From positions 219,640-252,106 of the forward strand of contig NZ_JAEHOB010000009.1 in assembly GCF_016464705.1 (NCBI RefSeq): DNA of 32,467 nt, written 5' to 3'. The DNA is from Qaidamihabitans albus (lineage in GTDB: Bacteria > Actinomycetota > Actinomycetes > Mycobacteriales > Pseudonocardiaceae). The translations under genes and the position numbers were made by a program. The notes under the pieces were generated by a model. The model worked only from the letters and a program-made list of their open reading frames with translations, was not told the DNA's origin and searched no databases. Numbering within the stretch: position 1 is the first letter of the stretch; each line of letters begins with the position of its first letter. Positions 17,146 to 25,941 of this stretch are shown piece after piece.

Positions 17146-17733
17146 ATGCCCGACAAGGACGAGCGCGAGCTGATCCGCGACCCGAGGCGCCTGCGTGCCC
17201 TGGCCCATCCACTGCGCTGGGAGCTGCTCGACCTGATCGCCGCCGAGGGGACCGCCACCGCCACCCGGTGCGCGCACGTCCTCGACCAGAGCGTGGCGAG
17301 CTGCTCGTACCACCTGAACATGCTGGCCAAGTACGGCTTCGTCGAGGAGGCTGCCGGCGGTGAGGGCCGGGAGAAGCCGTGGCGGGTCACCAGCGTGAAC
17401 CAGGACTTCCGGTTGTACGACCTGGAGCAGGAGGGCGTCCTCGCGGGCGAGGCGGCAGCGGGTGCCCTGGTCGACCGCGAGGCGGCGTTGCTGAAGGACC
17501 GCATCCGCCGGCACGGCCTCGAACCCGTCGAGTGGCAGCGCACGATCGGGATGATCAGCTCGAACACCTTTCTCACCGCCGACGAGCTCGCGGCGGTGCG
17601 CGAGGAGCTGATGGCGATCGTCGACCGCTACCGGGACCGGCTCACCGACCCCGACCTGCGACCCGCCGGGTCACGCGAGGTCCGGCTCTTCGCCGCGACC
17701 ACCGTGGCACCCGAGCGGCCGAACCCGAGCTGA
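17146..17733 (+). CDS. ArsR-type winged-helix transcriptional regulator
   Basis: 195-aa regulator. The N-terminal winged helix (about 8-85) carries LRALAHPLRWELLDLIAAEG, TRCAHVLDQSVASCSYHLNMLAKYGFVEEA and a wing GEGREKPWRVT, as in ArsR-family repressors with HPLR/W and SYHL signatures. There is no obvious metal-binding cysteine cluster; the single Cys pair is not in an ArsR/SmtB ligand layout. The C-terminal half is helical and of unknown ligand. ATG at 17146 is preferred over the TTG at 17137 because of the promoter spacing. Probable targets are itself, the 60-aa gene 13 bases downstream and the divergent lipoprotein. Confidence 0.85.
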   Translation: MPDKDERELIRDPRRLRALAHPLRWELLDLIAAEGTATATRCAHVLDQSVASCSYHLNMLAKYGFVEEAAGGEGREKPWRVTSVNQDFRLYDLEQEGVLAGEAAAGALVDREAALLKDRIRRHGLEPVEWQRTIGMISSNTFLTADELAAVREELMAIVDRYRDRLTDPDLRPAGSREVRLFAATTVAPERPNPS

Positions 17734-17746
17734 GACTGGGGGCCCG

Positions 17747-17929
17747 ATGACCCATCCCGTGTTCACCGAGGCAGTGGTCCGGCAGAGACATGCGAACCTG
17801 CTGGCGACGGCCCACAGGGGTCGCGCCCGGCCGGTCCGCCCGCCCCGGCTCCGGAATCGCCGGCAGCGACTGGGCTGGCTGCTCGTCGAATGGGGCCTGC
17901 ACCTGGCCACAAAACGACCCGCGGCCTGA
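17747..17929 (+). CDS. Small basic protein (60 aa)
   Basis: 60-aa Arg-rich protein (MTHPVFTEAVVRQRHANLLA at the start, then RPPRLRNRRQRLGWLLVEWG) ending in a short amphipathic or membrane-associating helix. It resembles the many small actinobacterial proteins with a QRxxxLLA start, a basic linker and an RLGxxLVxxGxxL end found next to regulators. It follows the regulator stop by 13 bases with GGGGG upstream of ATG, so it is probably cotranscribed. The function is unknown. Confidence 0.65.
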   Translation: MTHPVFTEAVVRQRHANLLATAHRGRARPVRPPRLRNRRQRLGWLLVEWGLHLATKRPAA

Positions 17930-17932
17930 CGA

Positions 17933-17972
17933 GCTCGTGAGTGCGCACGCGAGTCAGAACTCGCGTGCGCAC

Positions 17973-17980
<8 letters not shown>
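17933..17980 (+). repeat. Palindromic intergenic element, copy 3 (perfect 22-bp arms)
   Basis: 48 bp that fold into a perfect 22-bp stem (17933-17954 with 17959-17980) with a CAGA loop. The outer GCTCGTGAGTGCGCACGCGA and the centre GAGTCAGAAC show it belongs to the same family as the copies at 1763 and 12782. The right arm contains the aroQ stop codon (17973-17975), so the element supplies the last codons of aroQ. It lies between convergent genes and may act as a terminator in both directions. Confidence 0.9.
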
Positions 17981-20035
<2,055 letters not shown>

Positions 20036-20036
<1 letters not shown>

Positions 20037-21223
20037 CACCGACGTTCCTCCAGCGAACGCAGGTAGGAGTCGGCGTTGCGCCTGCTCTCGGCGAGCGAGT
20101 CGCCGCCGAACTTCTCCAGCGCGGCGTCGGCGAGCACGAGCGCCACCACGGATTCGAGCACGACACCGGCCCTCGGCACCGCGCACACGTCGGAACGCTG
20201 GTGGATCGCCACCGCAGGCTCCCCGGTCGCGACGTCCACCGTGGCCAGTGCGCGAGGCACCGTGGAGATCGGCTTCATCGCGACCCGGACCCGCAGCGGC
20301 TCACCGTTGGTCATCCCGCCTTCGAGACCACCGGCCCGGTTCGAGCGCCGGGTGACGCCGGTGGCACCGGAGCCGGGGTCGATCTCGTCGTGCGCCTTGC
20401 TGCCCCAGCGGCTCGCCGTGGTGAACCCGTCGCCTACCTCGATGCCCTTCATCGCCTGCACGCCCATCAGCGCGCCGGCCAGCCGCGAGTCGAGCCTGCG
20501 GTCCCAGTGCACGTGCGAGCCGAGCCCTGGCGGCAGCCCGTAGACGATCACCTCGATGACCCCGCCGACCGTGTCACCGGCTTTCCGGACCGCGTCGACC
20601 TCGGCGACCATGGCTTCGGTCGCCGCGTCGCCGAAGGCGCGGACCTGGCTCTCGTCGATCGCCGCCAGGTCGCCCGGCCCGGGCAGCGGTCCCTCCGGAG
20701 CCCGCGCGCCGCCGATGGACACCACGTGGCTGATCACCTCGGCGCCGAGCAGCTGCCGCAGATACGCCCGCGCGACGGTGCCCAGCGCCGTGCGCGACGC
20801 CGTCTCCCGTGCGCTCGCCCGCTCCAGCACGGGCCGCGCCTCGTCGAACCCGTACTTCTGCATTCCGGGCAGGTCTGCGTGACCGGGCCGGGGCCTGGTG
20901 AGCGGCTCGTTGCGGGCCAGGCCCTCCAGCTCGGCGGGATCGACCGGGTCGGCCGCCATCACCTTCTCCCACTTCGGCCACTCGGCGTTCTCGATCTGCA
21001 CCGCGACCGGCCCGCCCTGCGTGCGGCCGTGCCGGACGCCGCCGACGAACTCGATCCGGTCGGTCTCGAAACCCATGCGCGGGCTCCGGCCGAAGCCGAG
21101 CCGCCTGCGCGCGAGTTGCTCGCCCACGTCGGCCGTCGTGATCTCGACCCCGGCGACCATGCCCTCGAGAACCGCGGCCAGGGCGGGGCCGTGCGATTCA
21201 CCAGCGGTTATCCAGCGCAACAC
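20036..21223 (-). CDS. aroC: Chorismate synthase
   Basis: Final shikimate-pathway step, EPSP to chorismate, needing reduced FMN. The 395-aa product starts [21 protein letters not shown] and has the family signatures [42 protein letters not shown] and [23 protein letters not shown] at 21223 lies 6 bases after CAGGAT, suggesting a leaderless transcript that begins the aroC-aroK-aroB-aroQ operon. Confidence 0.97.
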
Positions 21224-21229
21224 GCAACG

Positions 21230-21235
21230 ATCCTG
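21230..21235 (-). promoter_or_regulatory. Candidate -10 box of the aro operon
   Basis: CAGGAT on the minus strand lies 6 bases before the aroC GTG codon. It differs from TANNNT at the first base only; no clear -35 was seen. Confidence 0.42.
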
Positions 21236-21256
21236 TCACGTGGGCGTGTTCTCGTT

Positions 21257-21964
21257 TCAGCTGCCCATGCCCACCCCCAGCCCGGCACCGGGAAACACCG
21301 CGACCAGGCAGGTGGCCGCCAGAAGACCCGGCCCGTGCGGCACCGCCCCGCGCCAGCGGCGCACGCGCAGGAGCGCCACGGCGACGGCAAGGCCCAGTGT
21401 GATCGCCGCCGCCAGGCACGCGACGACCACGAGGGCCTGCCAGCCGGTCGCGCCGAGCACCACGCCGAGGCTGCCCGACAGCTTCACATCGCCCGCGCCC
21501 AGCGCGGCGGGCGCGGCCGCGTGCACCAGGACGTGCGCACCGGCGAACAGCACGGCGGCCGGAGCGGCTCGCACGAGCAGGCCGCCACCCGGCCCCGCGG
21601 CCGCCGCGACGCCAAGTGCCGCACCCGCGAGCGGGTACGCGGGCAGGGTCAGCACGTCGGGCAGCCGCCGGTGGAGCAGATCGGCCAGCGCCAGCGGAAC
21701 GGCCAGGGCGGTGACGACGAGCGGCACGGGCAGCCACCAGCCGGGCCAGCCGCCCGCACACCACCGCCAGCCCACCGCCGACCACAGCACGGCGGTGCCC
21801 GCCGCGCACCACCGGCCGGGCACGGCGGCCGGTGGCTGGGCCCGCGCAGGCACCCGGCCACCGGCCCGGCCGACGCCGAAACCGGCAAGGCCGAAGCCGG
21901 CAACGGCGAACACCAGTTCCCAGTACACCCAGCGAGCGTCCGCCCAGCTCGGCGGGCAGAGCAA
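21257..21964 (-). CDS. A24-family prepilin peptidase
   Basis: Membrane aspartic peptidase that cleaves type IV prepilin-like leader peptides. The 235-aa product is hydrophobic with about seven or eight helices and has the two catalytic aspartates expected: Asp95 in LADLLHRRLPD and Asp159 in the signature GAGDVKLSG. The N-terminal cysteine-rich/methylase domain of E. coli GspO is absent, as in the short actinobacterial (TadV-like) forms. The start is uncertain: TTG at 21964 gives 235 aa, while GTG at 21928 gives 223 aa; neither has a strong ribosome site. No pilin or tad genes are in the window. Confidence 0.85.
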   Translation of the reverse strand: MLCPPSWADARWVYWELVFAVAGFGLAGFGVGRAGGRVPARAQPPAAVPGRWCAAGTAVLWSAVGWRWCAGGWPGWWLPVPLVVTALAVPLALADLLHRRLPDVLTLPAYPLAGAALGVAAAAGPGGGLLVRAAPAAVLFAGAHVLVHAAAPAALGAGDVKLSGSLGVVLGATGWQALVVVACLAAAITLGLAVAVALLRVRRWRGAVPHGPGLLAATCLVAVFPGAGLGVGMGS

Positions 21965-21970
21965 GCACGA

Positions 21971-21990
21971 AGCGGAGCGACAGCTCCGCT
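21971..21990. terminator. Hairpin between anti-sigma and prepilin peptidase genes
   Basis: AGCGGAGC, a GACA loop and GCTCCGCT form a perfect 8-bp stem in the 68-bp gap after the anti-sigma gene. There is no U-run on either side, so termination strength is uncertain. Confidence 0.45.
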
Positions 21991-22032
21991 CGCTCCGATC
22001 GGCCCGCGGAGATCACCCGATCGGCCGCGCCG

Positions 22033-22686
22033 TCACCGGGAGACCGGCAACCGGAGCACCGTGGGGCCCCCGGGCACCCGTATCTCCAGCGAACGGATCT
22101 CGGCCCGGCGCAGTGGAGTGCCCACGGACAGTTCCGCGGTGTCCTCCGGCAGCGCGTACCAGGTCGCGAGCTCGGCCGTGCCCCCGGAGCGGCGGACGGC
22201 CACCAGCACGTACTCGCCGCCCTCGCGGCCGCCGTAGCTGCACGACATCGACACCCGCGTGCCCGCAGGGGCTTCCGTCACGCTCGCGCTGGCCCGCACC
22301 GGGTAGCCGCCCAGCGAGGTCATCTCGGTACCGGCCGGTCCCTCGGCCCCGCGCGGGATGACCAGCGCGAAGACCAGCGCCAGGCAGGCCGCCACCGCGG
22401 CCACCGCGGCGGAGAGGCTCACGACCCGCCTTCGGCGCCGTTCCCGGTCCACCCTCGCCAGCAGCGCGGGAAGCACGTCGGGTCGCGGTGGCGGGAAATC
22501 CGGCCGGTCCGCCCCGGCCAGCAGCCCTGGCAGCCCGGCCAGCTCCCGCACCGAGCGCGCGCACGCGTCGCATCCGCGCAGGTGCTCCTCGAAGGCCGCG
22601 CGGTCCTCCGGGGACAGCGCACCGAGCACGTAGGCGGCGTCGAACGTGGCGAACGGGTCGGTCCGCGACCCGGACTGTTCGTTCAT
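22033..22686 (-). CDS. Zinc anti-sigma factor with RskA-like external domain
   Basis: 217-aa membrane anti-sigma factor expected to hold the adjacent ECF sigma factor inactive. The cytoplasmic part has DAAYVLGALSPEDRAAFEEH followed by the zinc motif HxxxCxxC (HLRGCDAC, about 35-42). A single membrane helix lies at about 92-112 (VVSLSAAVAAVAACLALVFALVIP), and an extracytoplasmic beta-rich domain similar to the C-terminal domain of RskA follows. This architecture matches RslA/RskA of mycobacteria, which are controlled by redox or proteolysis. ATG at 22686 overlaps the sigma stop (ATGA). Confidence 0.93.
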   Translation of the reverse strand: MNEQSGSRTDPFATFDAAYVLGALSPEDRAAFEEHLRGCDACARSVRELAGLPGLLAGADRPDFPPPRPDVLPALLARVDRERRRRRVVSLSAAVAAVAACLALVFALVIPRGAEGPAGTEMTSLGGYPVRASASVTEAPAGTRVSMSCSYGGREGGEYVLVAVRRSGGTAELATWYALPEDTAELSVGTPLRRAEIRSLEIRVPGGPTVLRLPVSR

Positions 22687-23195
22687 CTGGTCACGCCCCT
22701 CTCCTCGAGCACCAGCCGCAGCGCACGCAGCGCGTAGTGCGTCCGGGACTTGACCGTCCCCTCCGCCACGCCGAGACGGACCGCCGCGTCCGCGACCGAG
22801 AGGCCCTGGAAGTAGCACAGCGACAGGACCTCCCGGTGCCGCAGGGAGAGCTCGCCGAGCGCGTCGGCGACGAGCCAGCCCTGCACGGCCCGTTCGGTGC
22901 CGTCCGGCACCGACAGCTCGGGCGGCGCGTCGGTGGTCACCTCGGAGCGGGCGGCCGCCGAGCGCCAGCCGTCGATGGCGATGCGGCGGGCGACGGTGAA
23001 CAGCCACGCGCGCGCCGAGCCCTGTGACTGGTCCAGCACCCTCGGATGGCGCCACGCCCGCAACAGCGTCTCCTGCACGACGTCCTCGGCCCGCGCGCGG
23101 TCCCCCGAGGTGAGGTGCAGCGCGTAGGACCAGAGAGCGGCCGAGTGCTCGTCGTGCAGCTCACGCATCAACCGCGACTCGGCCGCCTCGCTCAC
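22683..23195 (-). CDS. ECF RNA polymerase sigma factor (SigK/SigL type)
   Basis: 170-aa extracytoplasmic-function sigma factor. Region 2 (about 15-80) includes ALWSYALHLTSGDRARAEDVVQETLLRAWR and region 4 (about 110-160) includes LSLRHREVLSLCYFQGLSVADAAVRLGVAEGTVKSRTHYALRALR. GTG at 23195 overlaps the stop of the membrane protein gene (GTGA). It sits in the operon membrane protein-sigma-anti-sigma. Both its own operon and the divergent Rieske gene have TGAACC-N16-CGTGT elements, the consensus of mycobacterial SigL, so these are probably its promoters. The SigL assignment rests on this motif and the RslA-like partner; a direct orthologue relation is not shown. Confidence 0.93.
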   Translation of the reverse strand: MSEAAESRLMRELHDEHSAALWSYALHLTSGDRARAEDVVQETLLRAWRHPRVLDQSQGSARAWLFTVARRIAIDGWRSAAARSEVTTDAPPELSVPDGTERAVQGWLVADALGELSLRHREVLSLCYFQGLSVADAAVRLGVAEGTVKSRTHYALRALRLVLEERGVTR

Positions 23196-23563
23196 GTCCG
23201 CCTGCCCTCCCGCACGAAGAGCAGGGCGATGCCGAAGACGATGCAGGCGGCCTCGGTGATCACGCCCCAGAGCTCGGCCTGGGTCCGGAACTGCTCCTGC
23301 ACACCGAAGAACCCGACCGTGAGCGACAGCACGTAGGCGAGCAGCGTGGCCGCGCCGAACCCGACGGCCGCGAGCGCGGGCAGCCAGTGCCGCCACGCGA
23401 GCACGCCGATCGCGATCACCACCCCGGCAACCACGTTGACCAGGAACAACGGCCCGACGACCGCCGTGTCGCGCGCCCAGTCGAGCCAGACGACCAGATG
23501 CACCCACGCCGAGCCGAGCAGTCCGAGGACCACCAGCAGCCGCAACACCCAGCCGACCATCAT
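23192..23563 (-). CDS. Small four-helix membrane protein of the sigma operon
   Basis: 123-aa protein with four membrane helices (about 3-25, 36-56, 62-84 and 95-115), short loops and a basic C-terminus (VREGRRT). It has no cysteines suited to redox sensing except one in the last helix, and no family could be named. It is the first gene of the transcript made from the SigL-type promoter at 23605-23632 and overlaps the sigma gene by four bases, so it is likely part of the same response; a role as sensor or in quinone/heme redox beside the Rieske protein is only speculation. ATG at 23563 follows GGGAG. Confidence 0.75.
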   Translation of the reverse strand: MMVGWVLRLLVVLGLLGSAWVHLVVWLDWARDTAVVGPLFLVNVVAGVVIAIGVLAWRHWLPALAAVGFGAATLLAYVLSLTVGFFGVQEQFRTQAELWGVITEAACIVFGIALLFVREGRRT

Positions 23564-23604
23564 TCGCTCCCGCCGTTCGAGAAACCCGGATCACCGCACC
23601 CCTG

Positions 23605-23632
23605 AACACGATGTAGACCACGGCCGGGTTCA
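23605..23632 (-). promoter_or_regulatory. SigL-type ECF promoter of the sigma operon
   Basis: Minus strand: TGAACC (23632-23627), 16 bp, CGTGTT (23610-23605). It gives a leader of about 35 bases before the ATG at 23563 and implies autoregulation of the sigma factor. Its -35 is one arm of an inverted repeat, GGTTCAATC/GATTGAACC (23627-23635 and 23645-23653). Confidence 0.78.
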
Positions 23633-23647
23633 ATCCGCAAGTGCGAT

Positions 23648-23675
23648 TGAACCGGATGGGCGGCCGCCTCGTGTC
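23648..23675 (+). promoter_or_regulatory. SigL-type ECF promoter of the Rieske gene
   Basis: Plus strand: TGAACC (23648-23653), 16 bp, CGTGTC (23670-23675), an exact match to the SigL consensus. The start codon at 23683 follows 7 bases after the -10, so this transcript is probably leaderless. Confidence 0.8.
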
Positions 23676-23682
23676 CACACAC

Positions 23683-24141
23683 ATGACTGACCGATCCCAC
23701 ACCCGCCGCACCGTCCTCACCACCGGAGCCGCCGTCGCCGGCGTGGCCGCGGGCGGCGCCGCACTGGCCGCCTGTGGAAACGGCGGCGACACGTCCTCGT
23801 CCGGCTACGGCGACTCCGGCGGGGGCGACAGCCCCGCACCGGCCGCCGACCAGCCCCTCGCCGCGCTCAGCGACGTCCCCGTCGGCCAGGGGAAGGCCGT
23901 CACGACGCCGGACGGCCAGGACGCGATCGTCTCCAGGCCCGACGAGACGACCGTGGCCGGCTTCAGCGCGGTCTGCACACACCAGGGCTGCAAGGTCACC
24001 CCCGAGGGCGCCGAGCTGAAGTGCCCTTGCCACGGCTCGGTGTTCGACGCCTTCACCGGCGAGGTGAAGAACGGCCCGGCCAGCGAGCCGCTGCCCGCGG
24101 TCAACGTCAAGATCGAGAACGAGCAGATCGTCACCGCCTGA
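23683..24141 (+). CDS. Tat-exported Rieske [2Fe-2S] lipoprotein
   Basis: 152-aa protein with a twin-arginine signal (HTRRTVLTTGAAVAGVAAG) ending in the lipobox LAAC (Cys at about 30), a Gly/Ser/Pro linker and a Rieske domain. The cluster ligands are in CTHQGC and CPCHGSVFD (Cys and His of CTH, Cys and His of CPCH); the additional cysteines of both motifs would form the disulfide of the high-potential Rieske type. It would sit folded on the outer face of the membrane, possibly passing electrons. The 5'-proximal GTG at 23641 lies inside the promoter, so ATG at 23683 is chosen. It is not next to cytochrome bc1 genes, so it is not the respiratory QcrA. Confidence 0.92.
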   Translation: MTDRSHTRRTVLTTGAAVAGVAAGGAALAACGNGGDTSSSGYGDSGGGDSPAPAADQPLAALSDVPVGQGKAVTTPDGQDAIVSRPDETTVAGFSAVCTHQGCKVTPEGAELKCPCHGSVFDAFTGEVKNGPASEPLPAVNVKIENEQIVTA

Positions 24142-24165
24142 CGGCCGTCGCCGTGAGCGCGGGCC

Positions 24166-24200
24166 GACGGGGGTGCTCCCGGGGATGGAGCACCCCCGTC
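24166..24200. terminator. Bidirectional terminator between Rieske and PTS IIA genes
   Basis: GACGGGGGTGCTCC (24166-24179) and GGAGCACCCCCGTC (24187-24200) form a perfect 14-bp stem with a 7-base loop. It serves two convergent genes and its right arm overlaps the stop codon of the IIA gene (24199-24201). Confidence 0.82.
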
Positions 24201-24663
24201 AGCCCGACCAGGTGAAGACCTCGTCGCCGGCCCCGACGCCCGTGCCGGGCCGCAGCCCGGACAGCGCGTCCTCCGCGGCGTCGAGCGCGACGACCGGCAC
24301 GATCGGCGAGTAGCCCGCGGCGCTCACGGCGTCCGGATCCCAGCCGACGATCGGCTGCCCTGCGCGCACCGACTCCCCCTGCACCACGTGCAGCGTGAAG
24401 CCCTCGCCCTTCTGCTTCACCGTGTCGATGCCCAGGTGCACGAGCACCGCGCGGCCGTCCTCGCCCGCCACGACGAACGCGTGCGGGTGCAGCGTCGCGA
24501 TCGTGCCGTCGATGGGCGCCACGGCTGCCACGATGCCGCCGCGCCCGCCTTCCGGCCGCACCGCGATCCCGGGCCCCACCATCGCCTGCGCGAACACCGG
24601 ATCCGGTACCTCGCCCAGCGCCAGCGTCGTGCCCGCGACCGGGCTCCCCACCGGCAGGTTCAC
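24199..24663 (-). CDS. crr: PTS glucose-family EIIA component
   Basis: Phosphocarrier that takes phosphate from HPr and passes it to EIIB. The 154-aa product has the EIIA-Glc fold and the two active-site histidines: His61 (TLHPHAFVV) and the phosphorylated His76 in VHLGIDTVKQKGEGF. GTG at 24663 overlaps the IIB stop (GTGA). As a free-standing IIA beside IIB, C and HPr it parallels Streptomyces crr; whether it also serves other permeases cannot be told here. The stop codon lies in a terminator hairpin. Confidence 0.92.
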   Translation of the reverse strand: MNLPVGSPVAGTTLALGEVPDPVFAQAMVGPGIAVRPEGGRGGIVAAVAPIDGTIATLHPHAFVVAGEDGRAVLVHLGIDTVKQKGEGFTLHVVQGESVRAGQPIVGWDPDAVSAAGYSPIVPVVALDAAEDALSGLRPGTGVGAGDEVFTWSG

Positions 24664-24896
24664 ATCAGGTCCTGGATGTCGGAGGCGATCGTGTCCGCCT
24701 CCGGTCCCACGATCACCTGAACGACGTCCCCGGCCCGCACCACGCCGTGCGCGCCTGCCTTCTTCAGCGCCGCCTCGTCGACCACCGAGCCGTCCTCCAG
24801 CTCGCAGCGCAGCCGGGTGATGCAGCCTTCGATGTCGATGATGTTCCCGGCGCCGCCGAGCGCCGCCAGGATCTTCTCCGGCCTGTCGTCCGCCAT
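24660..24896 (-). CDS. PTS EIIB component (GlcNAc/glucose family)
   Basis: 78-aa cytoplasmic EIIB domain with the phosphorylated Cys25 in IEGCITRLRCEL, the hallmark of the glucose/GlcNAc PTS family. The length equals Streptomyces NagF/MalX2-like stand-alone IIB proteins. ATG at 24896 has AGGAGG six bases upstream; the open frame to 24929 is not used. It is divergent from the GntR regulator across a dre-like operator and coupled to the IIA gene. Confidence 0.92.
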   Translation of the reverse strand: MADDRPEKILAALGGAGNIIDIEGCITRLRCELEDGSVVDEAALKKAGAHGVVRAGDVVQVIVGPEADTIASDIQDLM

Positions 24897-24917
24897 CGCG
24901 GCCTCCTGAATCGTTCG

Positions 24918-24940
24918 GTTACGGAGCACGAACCCGTAAC
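24918..24940. repeat. Inverted repeat in the leader of the EIIB gene
   Basis: GTTACGG (24918-24924) and CCGTAAC (24934-24940), separated by 9 bases, lie between the EIIB start and the divergent promoter. This may be a second operator or an RNA hairpin in the 5' leader. Confidence 0.45.
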
Positions 24941-24945
24941 GGTGG

Positions 24946-24975
24946 TTGACACCCGATCGGATAGCGGAGCATTCT
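24946..24975 (+). promoter_or_regulatory. Promoter of the GntR-PTS operon
   Basis: A perfect TTGACA (24946-24951) is followed by 18 bp and CATTCT (24970-24975). Transcription would begin near 24982, just upstream of the dre-like operator. Confidence 0.6.
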
Positions 24976-24987
24976 GCCCCATCATCA

Positions 24988-25003
24988 AATGGTCTAGACC
25001 GGA
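24988..25003. promoter_or_regulatory. dre-like operator (DasR-type site)
   Basis: Contains the perfect palindrome GGTCTAGACC (24991-25000), which is the core of the Streptomyces dre consensus (ACTGGTCTAGACCACT); 12 of the 16 positions match. It lies between the EIIB gene and the GntR gene, immediately after the likely GntR transcription start, where a bound repressor would block both directions. Confidence 0.8.
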
Positions 25004-25045
25004 ACGTACCAATCCCCGCCCCAGGACGCGAGTACGGAGGTGCCC

Positions 25046-25837
25046 GTGGATACCGCAGCCGGTGCCCGCATCTCCGTCGACCGGGTCGTGGACGGGCCGA
25101 CCCCGAAACACGCCCAGCTCAGGGAGATCCTGCGGCGCATGGTGGAGCGGGAGCTCCCGCCCGGCTCCCCCATCCCGTCGGAGCGGGAGCTCGCCGAGCG
25201 CTACGCGGTCTCCCGGCTCACCGTGCGCTCGGCGATCGGCAGGCTCGTCGACGAGGGCCTGCTGTCCCGGGTGCGCGGCAAGGGAACCTTCACCGCCAGC
25301 AGGCGGATGGAGCTCCAGCTCTACCTGATGTCGTTCACCGCGGACATGCGCCGCCGCGGGCTGGCACCGGCCACCGAGGTGCTCACCACGGCGACGGAGC
25401 AACCACCCGCGGCCACGTCGAAGGCGCTGCGGCTCGGCCGGAGCGAGGCTGCATACCGGCTGCACCGGCTGCGCAGGGCGGACGGCGTGCCGCTCGCGGT
25501 CGAGCGCGGCTGGTACCGCCCGCACGCGGTGCCCGGGCTGCTGGAGCTGGACCTGAGCCAGTCGCTCTACGCCCAGCTCGCGCAGCGCTACGGGATCCGC
25601 TTCGACAACGCGTGGCAGACGGTCCGGGCGGAGTCCGCGGACCGGGAAACCGCACGGCTGCTCGAAATCCGCACCGGCAGCCCGCTGCTCGTCTTCCGCC
25701 GGATCTCCAGCGTGCGCGGAGAGCCGGTTGAGGACATGACGTCCTGGTACCGGGGAGATCACTACCAGGTGACCGTGCAACTGGACCGGAGCTCCCCGGA
25801 CTCCGGCCGCCTTCCGAAACATGGAGGTACCCGATGA
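25046..25837 (+). CDS. GntR/HutC-family regulator, DasR-like
   Basis: 263-aa regulator with an N-terminal winged helix (about 18-85: PIPSERELAERYAVSRLTVRSAIGRL, then GLLSRVRGKGTF) and a C-terminal UTRA effector domain (RLHRLRRADGVPLAVERGWY ... PVEDMTSWYRGDHYQVTVQL), the layout of DasR and NagR, which bind GlcN-6-P or GlcNAc-6-P. GTG at 25046 is 5 bases from GGAGG; the GTG at 25040 would overlap that ribosome site. A dre-like operator lies upstream, and PTS genes are on both sides, so the inferred role is local control of amino-sugar uptake. The effector is inferred, not seen. Confidence 0.9.
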   Translation: MDTAAGARISVDRVVDGPTPKHAQLREILRRMVERELPPGSPIPSERELAERYAVSRLTVRSAIGRLVDEGLLSRVRGKGTFTASRRMELQLYLMSFTADMRRRGLAPATEVLTTATEQPPAATSKALRLGRSEAAYRLHRLRRADGVPLAVERGWYRPHAVPGLLELDLSQSLYAQLAQRYGIRFDNAWQTVRAESADRETARLLEIRTGSPLLVFRRISSVRGEPVEDMTSWYRGDHYQVTVQLDRSSPDSGRLPKHGGTR

Positions 25838-25941
25838 GCAATGACGAGCGGAGCGCGGGCTCGCTCCGTTTAACGCGGCGCGAGCGTGCCTCATGGCAGT
25901 CCTCGCGCGACGCGGCACGAGCAGAGGGAGGACGGTCATGA
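25834..25941 (+). CDS. Possible 35-aa ORF coupled between regulator and EIIC
   Basis: ATG at 25834 overlaps the GntR stop (ATGA) and its own stop overlaps the EIIC start (ATGA, 25938-25941). GGAGGT lies 6 bases before the start. The product MSNDERSAGSLRLTRRERAS... is 35 aa, polar and without a recognisable domain. The tight fit at both ends argues for translation, as a coupling or leader ORF or simply a ribosome path through the gap. A hairpin followed by TTTAA (25849-25871) lies inside it. No homologue is known to me. Confidence 0.5.
   Translation: MSNDERSAGSLRLTRRERASWQSSRDAARAEGGRS
25846..25871 (+). terminator. Hairpin inside the gap before EIIC
   Basis: CGGAGCG (25849-25855) pairs with CGCTCCG (25862-25868), extendable by A-T and G-T pairs, and is followed by TTTAA. 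It could be an internal attenuator between the regulator and the EIIC gene. It also lies within the 35-aa ORF, so translation of that ORF would disturb it. Confidence 0.45.

Noticed and set aside
23641-23682. Upstream GTG start for the Rieske protein
   Set aside because: It falls inside the SigL-type promoter and would put a long charged segment before the Tat signal.
22683-23792. 369-codon version of the sigma factor
   Set aside because: The first 199 codons lie in the wrong frame of the membrane protein and the promoter region; GTG at 23195 with a GTGA overlap is the true start.
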